Positions 12,433 to 24,169 of a DNA stretch of 64,000 nt are shown here, one piece after another; within the stretch, counting starts at the first letter, position 1, and the number at the start of each line of letters is the position of its first letter. This DNA is from Chrysoperla carnea. Taxonomy: Eukaryota; Arthropoda; Insecta; Neuroptera; Chrysopidae. The notes below the pieces were generated by a model that did not search any database, was not told where the DNA came from, and saw only the letters and a program-made list of their open reading frames with translations. The translations under genes and the position numbers were made by a program. The stretch is from the NCBI RefSeq assembly GCF_905475395.1, contig NC_058339.1, positions 85,570,520 through 85,634,519 on the forward strand, in the 5' to 3' direction.

Positions 12433-13143
12433 GCAGCTAGATGTATACAAGGTGTTCTGTTATTATCTGCAAAACCCTAACTTCCCAAAATAAGCTCATC
12501 AAGAGCAATAAAAAAACTATTTTCCAAATTTGGATCTGAGGCTTAATTTGGGAGCTACGGGTATGGCAAAAATTGATAAATTTGTTCATTCACTGACTAT
12601 CATTCGATAACCAGTAGCCAATGATAATCAGTAGATATTATTAAATTCCATTTAATTAATATTCAACTAAGGAAGGGATTTTAAAAAGTATAAAATGATT
12701 TAATTGGATTAAATTATTTAGAAAAAACATTAGATTATTGTACGGAAACAAACAAACCATGCGACAATGAGTGTGGTTTGTTTGTTTACGTCCAATGATA
12801 AAATGTTTAGTTATAATTATTATTATTTTCTCACATTAATAGAATACAAATATAAAAAGTGGCACAGTTTAATAATTTTATACTTTTTTTAAAATCCCTT
12901 CCATTATTAAGTGGAAATTACTAATATCTACTGATTATCATTGGTTACTGGTTATGAATGATAGTCAGTGAATGAATAAATTTATCAATTTTTGCCATAT
13001 CCGTATCTCCCAAATTAGGTCTCAGATCCAAATTTGGAAAAGAGTTTTTTTGTTGCTCTTGATTAGCTTGTTTGGGGAAGCTACGTTTCTGCAGTCAATA
13101 ACAGAACACGTTGTATATATATTGCAGCTCGATGTATCCATCA
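12433..13143. repeat. Large imperfect palindrome (arms ~260 bp)
   Basis: The left arm (about 12433-12705) and right arm (about 12880-13143) are reverse complements at high identity by eye, including the block CCAAATTTGGATCTGAG, an AAAATTGATAAATTT block, GATAATCAGTAGATATTA and the GGAAGGGATTTTAAAAA block at the inner end. The roughly 175 bp spacer carries a second, nested hairpin at 12748-12797 (AAACAAACAAACC / GGTTTGTTTGTTT). It encodes nothing recognisable. Likely a foldback element, and a potential source of long hairpin RNA. Confidence 0.8.
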
Positions 13144-13410
13144 TAATGCACTTAAAAAAAAAACTGCAATTGTATAAATTTCAAAACTGAAAGGTAATCA
13201 CGGATTCACAGAAAACATTGTATGCAAATATCGATAATGTTGACAGTTCGACACCATTACCCTCTCGTAGGGCCACTTTAACCACGTCGGGACCCCTAGA
13301 CAATACAATTCTTTATTACTTTAATACCAAAAGAAAACAAGTTATTTTTTGAATTTTCTCACCCAAGTTTTGTTTTTTTCGAAGAAGTTATTATTTTTAT
13401 ACTTTTACAG

Positions 13411-13494
13411 ACGAATTGAACGAAAATAATTCGAAAAATGACTCACCACTTCGTCACTGGGACGAAGGACTGGTAAATAACGATAACGATATTA
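13411..13494 (+). CDS. Candidate small exon, unassigned
   Basis: A pyrimidine-rich acceptor (ACTTTTACAG, ending 13410) and a strong donor (ATTA|GTAAGT, 13495) bound 84 nt that stay open in one frame, encoding a hydrophilic Asn/Asp/Glu-rich peptide containing SPLRHWDEGL. The length is a multiple of three. It could be an exon of an unseen upstream gene or an alternative 5' exon of the CREB gene starting 2.3 kb downstream. I cannot connect it: the THAP-like exon upstream ends in a different phase. Chance occurrence of both splice signals is possible. Confidence 0.3.
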
Positions 13495-13980
13495 GTAAGT
13501 AAACTTGGTTAACATTAGCTAATTAAAATTTAAAAAAATGCAATAATTAAGCATGATTAATTCTAATTAATCAATAATTTTAACATTCAATATAAATTTA
13601 TTCAATTCGAATGACTTGCCCTTCAACTAACTTTAAAAATCTTTATATAATAGCAATTACATGTAAATATTCTATTTTTTATGTAGAAAAAGTTTATTCT
13701 AAAAATGAATTTAAGCGTTATTAATGCTTGTAAAGGTAAGAATAATGTTTCTTTCCACTAGTCACGTAGACCTTTTTTGACGTCATTACATCAATAATTA
13801 CACGATTGTTTTAGAAATAAATTTATTAAAAAAAAAATGATTAAAAAAAGTTTAATATTATACAGAATTTATTCAGTTTCTACTCAAATAAAACTTAAAA
13901 CATGTGTAGTTTTAAATTCATGTAACTTATGAACTCTCGCATCCTTTTAGTGTCTTTTTACCTAATATTAGCCACAACAA

Positions 13981-14335
13981 ATGAAAACAAACAATTGACT
14001 CAGTTAATTGTTGAAATGTTGTATAAACAGTGTAGATTACGCAATCGTTTGTTTTTTGACGTCGTATAAGTAAAAAAAGACAGTCCCTCTTAGATAGTCA
14101 CAGCCGTGTATATATAACATGTGGTATCACACGCACATAACTGATATTCCCATATAATTCGAACCCAATGAGCGCCCTCACGGATAAACAGTGATGTTAA
14201 AGAAAAAATGTTTCGAATAAAAGTTGTTTATTTTTTTTATAAAGAACATTTTTTTACATTTAAATTTTTGTTCTTTCAAAACCCAATTGACCTATGTTGC
14301 TCATTTACGAACTCAATCTCACTTTTTACTTAAGA
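13981..14335 (-). mobile_element. Copy of the recurrent 0.55 kb element (partial, minus)
   Basis: On the minus strand it contains the GCTCATTTACGAAC block near 14300, the GTTTCGAA / AACATCACTGTTTA block, the GAGGGCGC block, and ends in the conserved tail CAATTAACTGAGTCAATTG with TTTTCATTTGT. The proximal half (with the simple repeat) is missing, complementary to what is retained in the 4.6 kb copy. Confidence 0.65.
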
Positions 14336-14935
14336 GCTTGAATTTTTCACAAAAAAATTACAGAGTAGTTTGAAAACCTGATTTTAATTTTTTTCAGTAC
14401 TCTTTTTGTGTGCTGATCACATAAGCATGAAGCGAGTTGTAATCTATTTTTATAATAGAAATCATGAATTATGATTTTTTTTTTATGAAGCCGTAAAATT
14501 AAATTTTGAAATATCATTTTCCCACCTAACGCCCTGTCAAGTTTGGCAGGTTTTATGGTTCGGGTTTTTTTTTATACGGAACCCTTAGTTCATAAAAAGA
14601 CGTATGACGTATTTATTATTTTTAAATTTAAATTCTACTTATTAGAAGTATTACTTGAAAACGTTTTTAATTCGAACTTTACAAAAATTTGGGAACAATA
14701 TTTTCAAATGACCGAAATCCCAAACTAAAAGAAAGTTAAATTATCGAAATAATCAAAATTGAAATTCTTTAGTTGAAAAAAACTCAATTTAAAGTCATTT
14801 TAGAATTTTATCTTCAAAATCAAAATAATATATTTTTTGAAAATTTAACAAAATATAAGAATAATATTATTTTTTGCTTGAAATTAATTTTAAAACGTGA
14901 TATCGAGGTAATATATACATGTGCGGATGAGTGCA
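14336..14935. other. Intergenic AT-rich stretch upstream of CREB
   Basis: A-rich and T-rich tracts; the open frame at 14543-14728 follows from low complexity. No recognised element. Confidence 0.4.
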
Positions 14936-15161
14936 CTTGTTGAGGAGCAAGTCAACTTATCTGACTTAACAGGAGTAGAGGGGTAAAGTAAATACAAGCA
15001 TACAGTACAAACCAATACTCACCGCCATATTGGTGTGACGCGCATTTCTCTTGTGATCTCCGCCAGTGACGAGAGCCCAGTAATTTTGACGTGGCTACTA
15101 CGTACGAGATCGTTTACCCACTCCGATTGCAGCAAACTTGGTGACGAGAAATACGTAACTG
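14936..15161 (+). promoter_or_regulatory. Putative CREB promoter and noncoding first exon
   Basis: The block is markedly richer in GC and CpG than its flanks. It holds a YY1/Pho-like motif CCGCCATATTGG (15022-15033) and several CRE half-sites: TGACG at 15036-15040, 15067-15071 and 15142-15146, and TGACGTGG at 15087-15094. A strong donor, AACTG|GTAAGT, closes a possible exon at 15161. The first coding exon of CREB has a clear acceptor at 15744-15745, 19 bp before its ATG, so an upstream noncoding exon is required; this is the best candidate. The transcription start itself cannot be placed. CRE half-sites would permit autoregulation, as known for mammalian CREB. Confidence 0.5.
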
Positions 15162-15764
15162 GTAAGTACTCGACTGAAGAATAATAACAATCCAACATGG
15201 ACCGTGGAAACCCCACTAAGGGGTAGTGTTTTTATTAATTATTTTTTGAATGTATTATTTAATATTTTATAATTATCGAAATGAAACAGAAAAAGGTATT
15301 GAATATGGCGTCTTAAAAATAGTGAGTGTGTTACAAAATTAGAAATAAGCAACACGGCCCGGATATGCCATAAGTGAATTTTTCATATGTGATTATTATT
15401 TTTTTTGAAAATTTTCTGCAATGTCATCATATTATTTGCTAAAAAATTGTTTGTTATATTTGTGAACTTTGATTTGAACACCAAGTCAGTGGTTATTAGA
15501 GAAATGTCACTTTTTTTAAAAAGTGGACTTAAAAATTTCTAATTTAATATTAGTTGGCATTACTGGCTAAGTAAATTGAAAATAAAGAAAAGTGTAATAT
15601 TTTTATTGTAAATTATGTTGACATATAATGGTAATTGAAAAGATGTGACATTTTAAAATAATAACCTTACTTATCGATCTTAAATACCAAATACATAATT
15701 TCTATGTTCGTGATTACAAGTTTAACTTTGTGTATCGTTTTATAGGGCGCACGGTGCCTAGGCT

Positions 15765-18700
15765 ATGGACAGCATGGTTGAAGAAAATGGGAGCGTGAAC
15801 TCCGGACAAGATCCTTTGGCATCTCCGGAGAGTAATAACACCATACCAATTGTTTCTTCGGTACAGAGCTCATCACAACAGCAGCATCATTTGGTCGCTG
15901 CCACAAACATTGTGCATCTCACACTTCCAAATCAGACGCAAGCACAGGTAGTGGCCATAGTGATGGTCTGTCACTTGGCCATCTTAGTGCATGCAATAGA
16001 TTACACATTTAAATTTTCTTTTTTTTTTTTATAAAAATTTCTATTGCATATTCTTTGATTTGTTTTTCACATTTTTATTTTAAGTTTTAGCTGTTAATGA
16101 GTGTGATTTGCATAATGATATTATTTAAAATTATCCTTGAAATATTATTTTATACTGTATCCTTTTTTTATACTTTATTAACTATTCAGTAGTTTACGAT
16201 AAGCTGTTATTGTTAGGTTACTGAGTTCTAAATTCTTTAATTACAAAAAATTTAAATAGGGGCTAAAATGAAAATATTTTATAAAAGTATATCGTAGAAA
16301 GTAACCAGTCAGATTTGTTTTAAAATTTAGATTTCATACTTAAGCAGTAATCGCAATGACCCAATTTGAAATTCGGACAAATATGAAGTCGAATTACGAA
16401 TAAATTATTTCAACAATACATAGAAACTAGTGATGTGCCGAATATTCGCATATTTTTTCATTCACATTCTTTATTTCATTATTTTTTCATTTACATTCGC
16501 ATTCGCAAGAAATTATGCTAATGTTTTTGACAAAAAAATGAATTTATGTAAGGATATATAATGAAAAAAAAACTAATAAGATATAGACTTTTTAAATTTT
16601 TAATAAATTTAAACTCCACAGACTTGTATGGTTTGTTTTTAATGGCCTTATACGTCGGACTTTTTTAAGCTAATGATTTCTTTATGAACGTTAAAAGCGC
16701 TTCATTTAAAATTTAACATTCACATTCTCGAATGTACGAAATACAACATTCGGCAAATCACTAACACTAATAGAGACAAGTTAAGATGCCAAAACGAGTT
16801 TTCATGTCTCTAGTCCTGATAAGCAATATTTAAGTTTATTATATCCTTAAATATTTCAATTATGAAGCAGGAAATCATTGATAAGATTCGAATTTCTTAC
16901 AAGACGATAATGAAAATATGAATATATCTCCTCTATAAAATTAGAAATCGAAAGAACTCACTTAAGTTATTTAAATGAGCAACTAATAAGCAAAAAACGA
17001 TCATAATTCATGCGGATAACTGGCTACGGCTTCATGTTATAATCACTTTGGAATTCGTTTTTAATTTTTACGATCATAAACAATCGATGAAATCATGTTT
17101 TGAAATAATTAAAGGGATAAAATATTACGTAAACAAGGGATATCACTTAACGCGACATGTAGAATGAAATAATTTATGAGTACCAGTCTAAATTTTAAAA
17201 TTTTATTGCTTATCGTATCTACTAAAAATGATAATTTTGTGAAATTTACTGAATTCTATTTAGATTTCTACAAAGCTTTTGTTTTAGCAGAGCTCACGAA
17301 TAGATAATTTCTTATCGTTTCCTATTTTTGTTTGTCCCCTTCACTGATTCATGATAATCGTGATTCTATTTCAAAGCAAAGATTGATTAATGTTTATTTC
17401 TTTAGTGTTATTATGATATTATTATCCTTGCAAATAATTGGCATTTTTGAATTAAAATAATAATTATTTGCATTTAATTTAATCGATTCAGTGACCTATC
17501 GTTTTGATTACATAAAATTATCGATTGTAATATTTTTTATCATTCACACTCGCTCAAAAATGCAAATTATTTTGTCTATTATTTAGTATTTCTGTTTAAA
17601 AAAAATATAATTTTAAATACAATGCCTTATTACCATTTTTCAATGCATTATATTCAGATAAGATATTGTAAAATTTTAGTACAGATTTTTTTTTTTTTTA
17701 ATATAATTTTCGCAGTATAATTTTTTAGAAAAATTAATTTTTATTTTTGATGATTTTTTTCAGGTACAATCAGTCATACAACCAAACCAACAATCTGTAA
17801 TACAAACAGCAGCAAATATCCAGCCAATGCTTTCAAAAGGAAATGTGATTCTTGTTAGTAGTAAACCAAATTCCGTAATTCACACAACTGCAGGCAGTTT
17901 GCAAACAATTCAGGTAATTTTTTCTTAACTAAAATTTTCTAAAATATATATGTATTAAAGAAGTAACGCTAATGCGTCCCTAACAAGCTTGACCAAGGGA
18001 TCCTCTGTGCTCTCCTCCGCTGAAATTTCTTCCAAGAATAATGGATCCAAGTTTTCGGATCTAAACATTCCGAACCTGACGCCCTGTGTGTTTCTGTAGG
18101 TGCAAATAACACGTATGAAGCTTTCATCGTTCTTCATACAGGCCCTGCAAGTATGATCCCTTTCTCAACTGTGCTTTAGTGATTTTCAGGCGAGCACAGT
18201 CGAGTGCCTAGCTGTGGTTACATAGACAGTTTAACTTGTCACATGGCTTGCACAAAGTCCCAGTAATCCAGACGGGCTTGCCGTACGGAGCATCTTGCTC
18301 TGAGAGTGAAAGGCTCAGGTAAAGAAATGTTTGAGACGACTTCTTTCGTTTCAACGAGTCCGCTGCTTCATTTCTTTTAACGCCAGAGTGCTGTAATACC
18401 CGTTCTTAATTTTTAATTTGGCTAAACGACTTGACCAAGCTAGAGCAGGATTTAAAAATCGACAAATCATCGACATCAAAGTTTTTTTATGATAAAAAAC
18501 AGTCTCAAAATATTTATCAAAATGTGTTTTCAAATCAGCAAAATAATTCGTTAATTAGGCGAAATCTTTCCTAATATTTAGTATTTAATTGATTTTAAGC
18601 GTAATTTGAATTTAAAATCAAGATGTAAATAGAGTGGATTTAAGGTTAGTCGTAAGGTTAGGCTAATATTGTTTGTTTTTATATATTAATGACAATAAGT

Positions 18701-21700
18701 AATTATCAATATACACGTCATAATTCATTTCATACGGTCGATAACCATAGGCCTACGATCCTCCTTCACATTTAATTCCGTGTGTGATATAAAAAGTCTC
18801 GAAATTGTCAAATTTTTCTAAATAATTATGTAAGTGCTCCCGCCTAGAAATAAAGAGTAAAAATAGAATAAAAGTATTAATAATATTATAATTTTCAGGT
18901 CGTAGAAACAGGAAGTGACGAAAGTTATTCAGATGAAGATTCACCAAAAAAACGAAGGGACCTACTAACACGAAGACCATCATATAGAAAAATACTCAAC
19001 GATCTTGGCGGGGGTGAGATAGCTGGTATGTTTTTTAATGCATGCAGCACCGTGGTTTCTCATTATTTTATCTCTTTGGCTTCGTTAATTTATTAAATAT
19101 TTTATTAAATGATTTTTGTACATAATTTTTTGAAAACAAAACATTTGCCATTTTTATTGGCAAAAAATCACATAAATTGGTTTGCAATTTGATAGAAAGT
19201 TTACATTGCATCTTTTTCTATTTGAAAAAATTGAGAGCTTTAGAAATATTTTACTGCACTTCAGATTTATCAATTTTTATTTTGCTAATAATATGATTTA
19301 AATTTCATAATTATAAAAATAAAAAAAATATTTAATAATATCGAAATTTACAACAGTCATTGTGAAATTTAAATTTTATTTTTGTTTGGAAATTATCACT
19401 TGAATTTTTTGATTTTGCATTCATTTTTCAACTCAAAATTGCACTGCACAAATTTTTTTAATACAATTTTAATTGTTTTAATATAAAAGCTTTTTTTTGA
19501 GATTTTTAACATTGAAAATAGTGATTGTTGTAAATAATTTATGTCCTCTGCAAACGGTCATTTAACGAATATAGTAAAAAAAATTTGAACAATGAAATTA
19601 TTTTTGCTATTTTCGTTCGTTTCTTTGGAAGTTCGACGTGCAGTACATAAATTTAAAGCCAAAGAGATAGAACATTGCAAGCGTAGTAACAATTTTTTTT
19701 AAAGAAATTTTTTTAATCAGTTTTTTTATTTTTCATATTGGTTTCTGATTATCGCTTGCAGTGAATGATTTTTCTCGATGAAAACTCGCGCACAGAATAT
19801 AACAAATTTTTTTTTAAGTTTAGTGTTTAATTCTGTGTGTATTTAATTTAAAATAATGGTTTATTAACATATGTGAAAAAAGGAACATCGAGCCCACCAT
19901 CCGTTTAAAACTTGAGCCTAGTGCTAGCTCGTTAAGTGTTTATTTTTTAAAATTTATTTTTGTCATTTACGGTTACCTAACGTTTTAAATGTCTGGTGTT
20001 TGCAGAGGGCAAGGTCGAGTCTTCGTCTGAATGTGACTCTAATTTGGACAGTGAGGTTTCATCTCACTCACTTCCATCCCACTACCAGACAGGTTGGTTT
20101 CTACGTGATAGCTCATAATTTATATATTTCTACTTATTTTTTTAATTTCTATTTCTTTTTTTAAGCTTCACGTTTTTATTTATTTTTTATTTTTTGTACA
20201 ATTGCATTGAGTTTTTTCGTATTTATTTTTTAAGGGCAACTTTTGATTTTTGTTTGTATGGTTTAGTAAACGTCTGATAATTATCTACGGTAGAATTTTA
20301 AAAAGTGTCACTGTTTATTTTTGTGGCTCATCCAAAATTTGAAAAAGTAAAGTAACGGATTCGCCGCATCTATTTAAAATAACACACTTAAATAATTGTT
20401 TACTGGCTATGCATGATGCCTGGATAAACTTTTATAAAGTCAGAAAATGAAAATTTCATCAACTTTCGATATTTGATCCTAAGATCCCATATTAAAAAAT
20501 ATATTCGAGTTCTGTTCAAAAGTTTCAGAGATTTACAATTTTTTGAGTTTGAAATTGAATATTTTTACTAATGCTGGATCCTAGAGTAAGATTAAAATAA
20601 TTGTTAGACGAATATGATATTCACGTTAACAATTTTCATCTTAATCGATGGAATTTTATTCACGAACGTAATTTTTTTTCAAGATGATCAAATTCGACAA
20701 AAGTTAAACAATCTATTAACTTGTAAAAATCCTAAAACGAGATTTATTTATATATAAAAAAACAAAAACAAAAACCGGATAGCTTTTTTTCGTACAATTC
20801 AGAAACAACACAAAGGGAGGGATTTGCCGCATCGAACTAAAAACTGAAAATTTGAATTTTGAGAAATATCTTTTCGATGTCCTAAACAATAGCTCCTTGT
20901 GATATGATTCAGCGTAGCGAAGAATCGCTCCCTTTGTTATAAGTCACTAAATACTAATTTTTAATTTTGCCTGTTTTTCAAATTTTTCCCTAAATACATT
21001 GGACATGGCCTCTAGAAATTTTGTCACCTTCTGCGTGTCAGCTTAAGAACACTTAAAAATCAAATCTAAAACCTAAAATCAGTAAAATTTCGATTATTTT
21101 TAAACTTTAATAGTTGTAGTTTTTAGCTTTTAAATAGGTTTTAAGGAACGTAAGGATAAATAAGAAGCGGAATTGAAGAATTTTTAATTGAGTTGTAAAT
21201 TAATTACCGAGGTGTTTAAAAATAACGAAGTTTTACTGTTTCCAAATAATTTAATATTTTATTTTTTTTCAACATTTTCATAATGATGATATTGCATGTT
21301 AAAATTAGAAAATTTTAATTATTAACTTGATCGACTACAATAGGGTAAGAAACTTTTTCATAAGCGAATTACTTTAGGATTAATTTTGATGCAACGTTGA
21401 AACAAAGTAGGAAGGCAGTTTGGTCTATCGAAACCATTATGAAGCTAGATTATATAAGGTTAAAACTTACGCTATTGTAGTCTTCCAACTCAATTTTTAG
21501 TTGGATTTTAGTACCATTTAAAACCTAACCATTTTAGTTTTAAATCTTAATAAATCTTGTTAATTCCCATATTAACTAACCCGAATTTCAATCAATTTAA
21601 ATACTGGAATTGTTATGTAAGGAATCTGTTAATTATAATCAATGCACATATATGTACATTGTTTTGAAGCAACATTGATAATTTGTAAAAAATTCGATTA

Positions 21701-24169
21701 GAAATACTGTTTTTATACAATCTTTTGGTAGTGTGATGGCGTGAGAAAGCAAATACTTGTTATCTTTGTGCATAATACCATCTACTATTATTACTCTACT
21801 TGAAAACTTAAACTTCGGTCATACGAGCGTTGATTTAAACACACGTTTTACGAACCATTATTAGAATTACGTAGCGAAATATAGGGCTGTAAAATGTGTT
21901 GTAATTGACGTCCGTGGAAACAGATCTATTTACCACTATCTTTTGCAAAAATGTACAATAAAAACTTTTTCTTACTTTTGACACTCGTGTGACCGAAGGC
22001 TAAATATAAATACTCTGAAAGGCAAAAATAAGTGAGACAAAATTACAAATTGTTTAACGTAATTTATTTTACGTTATTGTGTTTTTTTTCCACTTTTTCT
22101 GCCTGTCGGTGTATTTGATTTTTTGATACGTTCAAAAAAATATTCGTTGTATTGCAGTACATTTGTAAGATATGGTTTGTGGTTTGCTTGTACACAAGTA
22201 AAAATCAAAATTAATTAACTTTGGTTTGGGAATTAAAATTAATATTGCAAAATTAGTTTTCGAATAATGTAGGATGTTTATTATGTGTTGCGAATCAATG
22301 AACTTTCAAAGTTCGATCAACTACCATTTATCTGTAAGATGTGAATTGTACAAATACAACAATATCAGTTAACGAAGAAATCTATGTGTTGTCACACAGC
22401 AACTTTTGATTTAGAAGTAGAAATGTGGCTCGAAAGTTCGATACCGTGGGTTCAATCCTCACTAAAATGTGTATCAAGTGTTCGTGTTAAGGGTGTCAAC
22501 TTGTATTTACTTCGGTTTTATATTTATTCTGAAAAAACAATGCGTATTTATTATCTTTTTGATAAAATTAACTTATCAATTGCAATCTGAACTTGTTGAT
22601 CGTAGAATCAAAGCTCATTGATTCAGTAATTTTTATTTTTCGTGAATTTTACTCAGTGCTGTGATTAGAAATGGGTGACATCTAATACAGATGTTAATAC
22701 ACCACCGGTAACTAGGAAAATATTGGTAGTCAAAAAATTAGGTTTTTCAATTTTTATAATTTATCTCAATTTCAATAACTATTCAAACATCGTTTAAATA
22801 TTTTCTGTAATATTTGTAGTAATACCTGCTGGAACATTTCAAGTAGCAAGTCAAGGAGAAGGTGTTCAAGGATTACATACTATAACAATGACTAATGCGA
22901 CAGCTGGTGGTGCAATAGTACAATATGGACAAGGCCAAGACGGGCAACAATTCTTTGTTCCTGGTACGTAAAAAAGATTATATTTTAAGTGAAAAATTTT
23001 CATTCACGATTTTTTATTATGTCTATGTTTGTACGGCTCTTCAAAATAAAGAATTTTTCCGTTATGGGGGGAGGGAATACATCATCTTTTTAAAGGTAGG
23101 AGATATGATCAGAGGCGAATTTAAGCTTAGGCCCGTGGGGCCTATGCTAATTAAGTTTTTCGTCAAATATTAGATTTAATTTTACTATTTTCTCTTCCAC
23201 TATTACAAAGATTCATTAGTAAATACTAAATATTTGAAAACTAGACGTTTAAATTCAATAATCACTTCCACATAGAGATATCGAACGGGACCTAAGGGAG
23301 CTTCGAGCCTAAATCCGCTACTGGATATAATACATGTATGACTCTCCCTTAAAAATAAAAGAATTCTTCATTTAGCGGACGTCGTCAAACACAGACAATA
23401 AGAAAGATTTTTTTTCATTGATCCAGCTTCTATTATCTAAACTTAAGATAATAGAAATTTCTTTCGAATTAAATAAGTGCAGTTAGCAGTAAAAATCGCT
23501 TTAAAGTAATACATGATCATAGAAAAGTGAAGGTGATCTTCTGTTAATTTTTTTTATACTTTTCAATTACGATAAATACATGTTTTAGTGTCAGCTGTTA
23601 AAAAATATAAAACATCGATTCTTAACATTTCCAAATAAATAATTGCCAAATAATGTAAAAAAACTATAAAAGATATCGAAATTATTTTAAGTTGAATTTC
23701 ATGACATGCATTTGTGCAGTGAAACGGGAATTAGAAAAGTACAACAATCTACTATTACTATCCTTTAAAGCAATTTTTCCTGTTGAACACCCATTTTCAT
23801 GGATTAATTTTGTCTTTCATTTGCAAATATCATCCTACAAACCTTCCTTCGACTTGTGTAAATGATGATATTAATCACTTCGACCATTCATTGACGTCAT
23901 TGGTGTTCTTGTTGTTAAATGTTTATTAATATTTAGTTGTCCAAGGTGGTGCATTAGCAGGTGGTTCTGTAATGGATGAAGATCAAACACGAAAACGTGA
24001 AATGAGGCTACTTAAAAATAGAGAAGCAGCACGAGAATGTAGACGAAAAAAGAAAGAATATATTAAGTGTTTAGAAAATCGCGTTGCCGTCCTTGAAACA
24101 CAAAATAAAGCATTAATTGACGAATTAAAATCATTAAAAGAACTTTATTGCCAACAGAAAACAGACTGA
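15765..24169 (+). CDS. CrebB: CREB-family bZIP transcription factor
   Basis: cAMP-response-element-binding nuclear activator (Drosophila CrebB/dCREB2, vertebrate CREB1/CREM/ATF1 group). Six coding exons: 15765-15947, 17764-17913, 18899-19025, 20006-20092, 22820-22963, 23937-24169, all with GT-AG junctions and consistent phase; 307 aa against 327-341 in vertebrate CREB1. Residues 1-111 form a Gln/Ser-rich region. The kinase-inducible domain at about 117-147 has the PKA site RRPSYRKILNDL with the phosphoacceptor at Ser139. A Gly/Gln-rich Q2-like region spans about 183-230. The bZIP has its basic region at about 249-270 (KNREAARECRRKKK) and leucines at 276, 283, 290 and 297. The product dimerises and binds TGACGTCA. 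Exons 4 (87 nt) and 5 (144 nt) are both multiples of three and flanked by phase-1 introns, so each could be skipped without a frameshift, as in the CREB/CREM isoforms. The 5' end is noncoding. Confidence 0.95.
16428..16763. mobile_element. MITE in CREB intron 1
   Basis: The left end TAGTGATGTGCCGAATATTCG matches the reverse complement of the right end (CATTCGGCAAATCACTA) over about 15 bp. The ends resemble hAT-type termini (a YAGNG start), but no clear 8 bp target duplication is visible. 336 bp, no protein. Confidence 0.55.
17950..18480 (-). pseudogene. Non-LTR retrotransposon ORF2 3' fragment in CREB intron 2
   Basis: Read on the minus strand, a short frame near 18360 has NEAADSL, the end of the RNase H domain of jockey/R1-type ORF2. 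After frameshifts, 18137-17955 encodes CTYRNTQGVRFGMF followed by an acidic tail, matching the C-terminal zinc-knuckle region (CRxCMxxDExxxHxxxxC pattern) of these ORF2 proteins. Composition is much less AT-rich than the intron around it. Broken by stops and shifts, antisense to CREB, non-functional. Confidence 0.55.
19026..20005. other. CREB intron 3
   Basis: AT-rich intron with GTATGT donor and a TTTGCAG acceptor. Nothing else recognised apart from T and A tracts. Confidence 0.6.
20093..22819. other. CREB intron 4
   Basis: Donor GTTGGT, acceptor TATTTGTAG. Contains a small inverted-repeat element (21813-21998) and a B-box-like motif near 22440-22460 (GTGGGTTCAATCCTCAC), perhaps a SINE remnant. 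Otherwise AT-rich and featureless. Confidence 0.55.
21813..21998. mobile_element. Short MITE in CREB intron 4
   Basis: The ends CTTCGGTCATACGAGCGT and ACACTCGTGTGACCGAAG are reverse complements over 18 bp with three mismatches. 186 bp, noncoding. Confidence 0.6.
23108..23330. mobile_element. Transposon remnant in CREB intron 5
   Basis: The left part carries GGCGAATTTAAGCTTAGGCC and the right part GAGCCTAAATCCGCTACTGG; these are imperfect inverted copies, of the type common at the ends of hAT-like MITEs (CAGTGGCGGATTTAGG). About 220 bp, no coding potential. Confidence 0.45.
23892..23899. promoter_or_regulatory. Palindromic CRE just upstream of the bZIP exon
   Basis: A perfect TGACGTCA lies in CREB intron 5, 37 bp before the exon encoding the DNA-binding domain. 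In mammalian CREM, intronic CREs drive the bZIP-only repressor ICER. The exon here has an in-frame ATG (VMDEDQ, ATG at 23972) shortly after its start that would give a bZIP-only product of 66 residues. An internal promoter is an inference. Confidence 0.35.

Noticed and set aside
15765-16034. Separate 89-codon gene
   Set aside because: Codons after 15947 are intronic; the first 61 are CREB exon 1 and join 17764 in frame.
23972-24169. Stand-alone 65-codon bZIP gene
   Set aside because: It is the 3' part of CREB exon 6; an internal-promoter product is raised only as a hypothesis.
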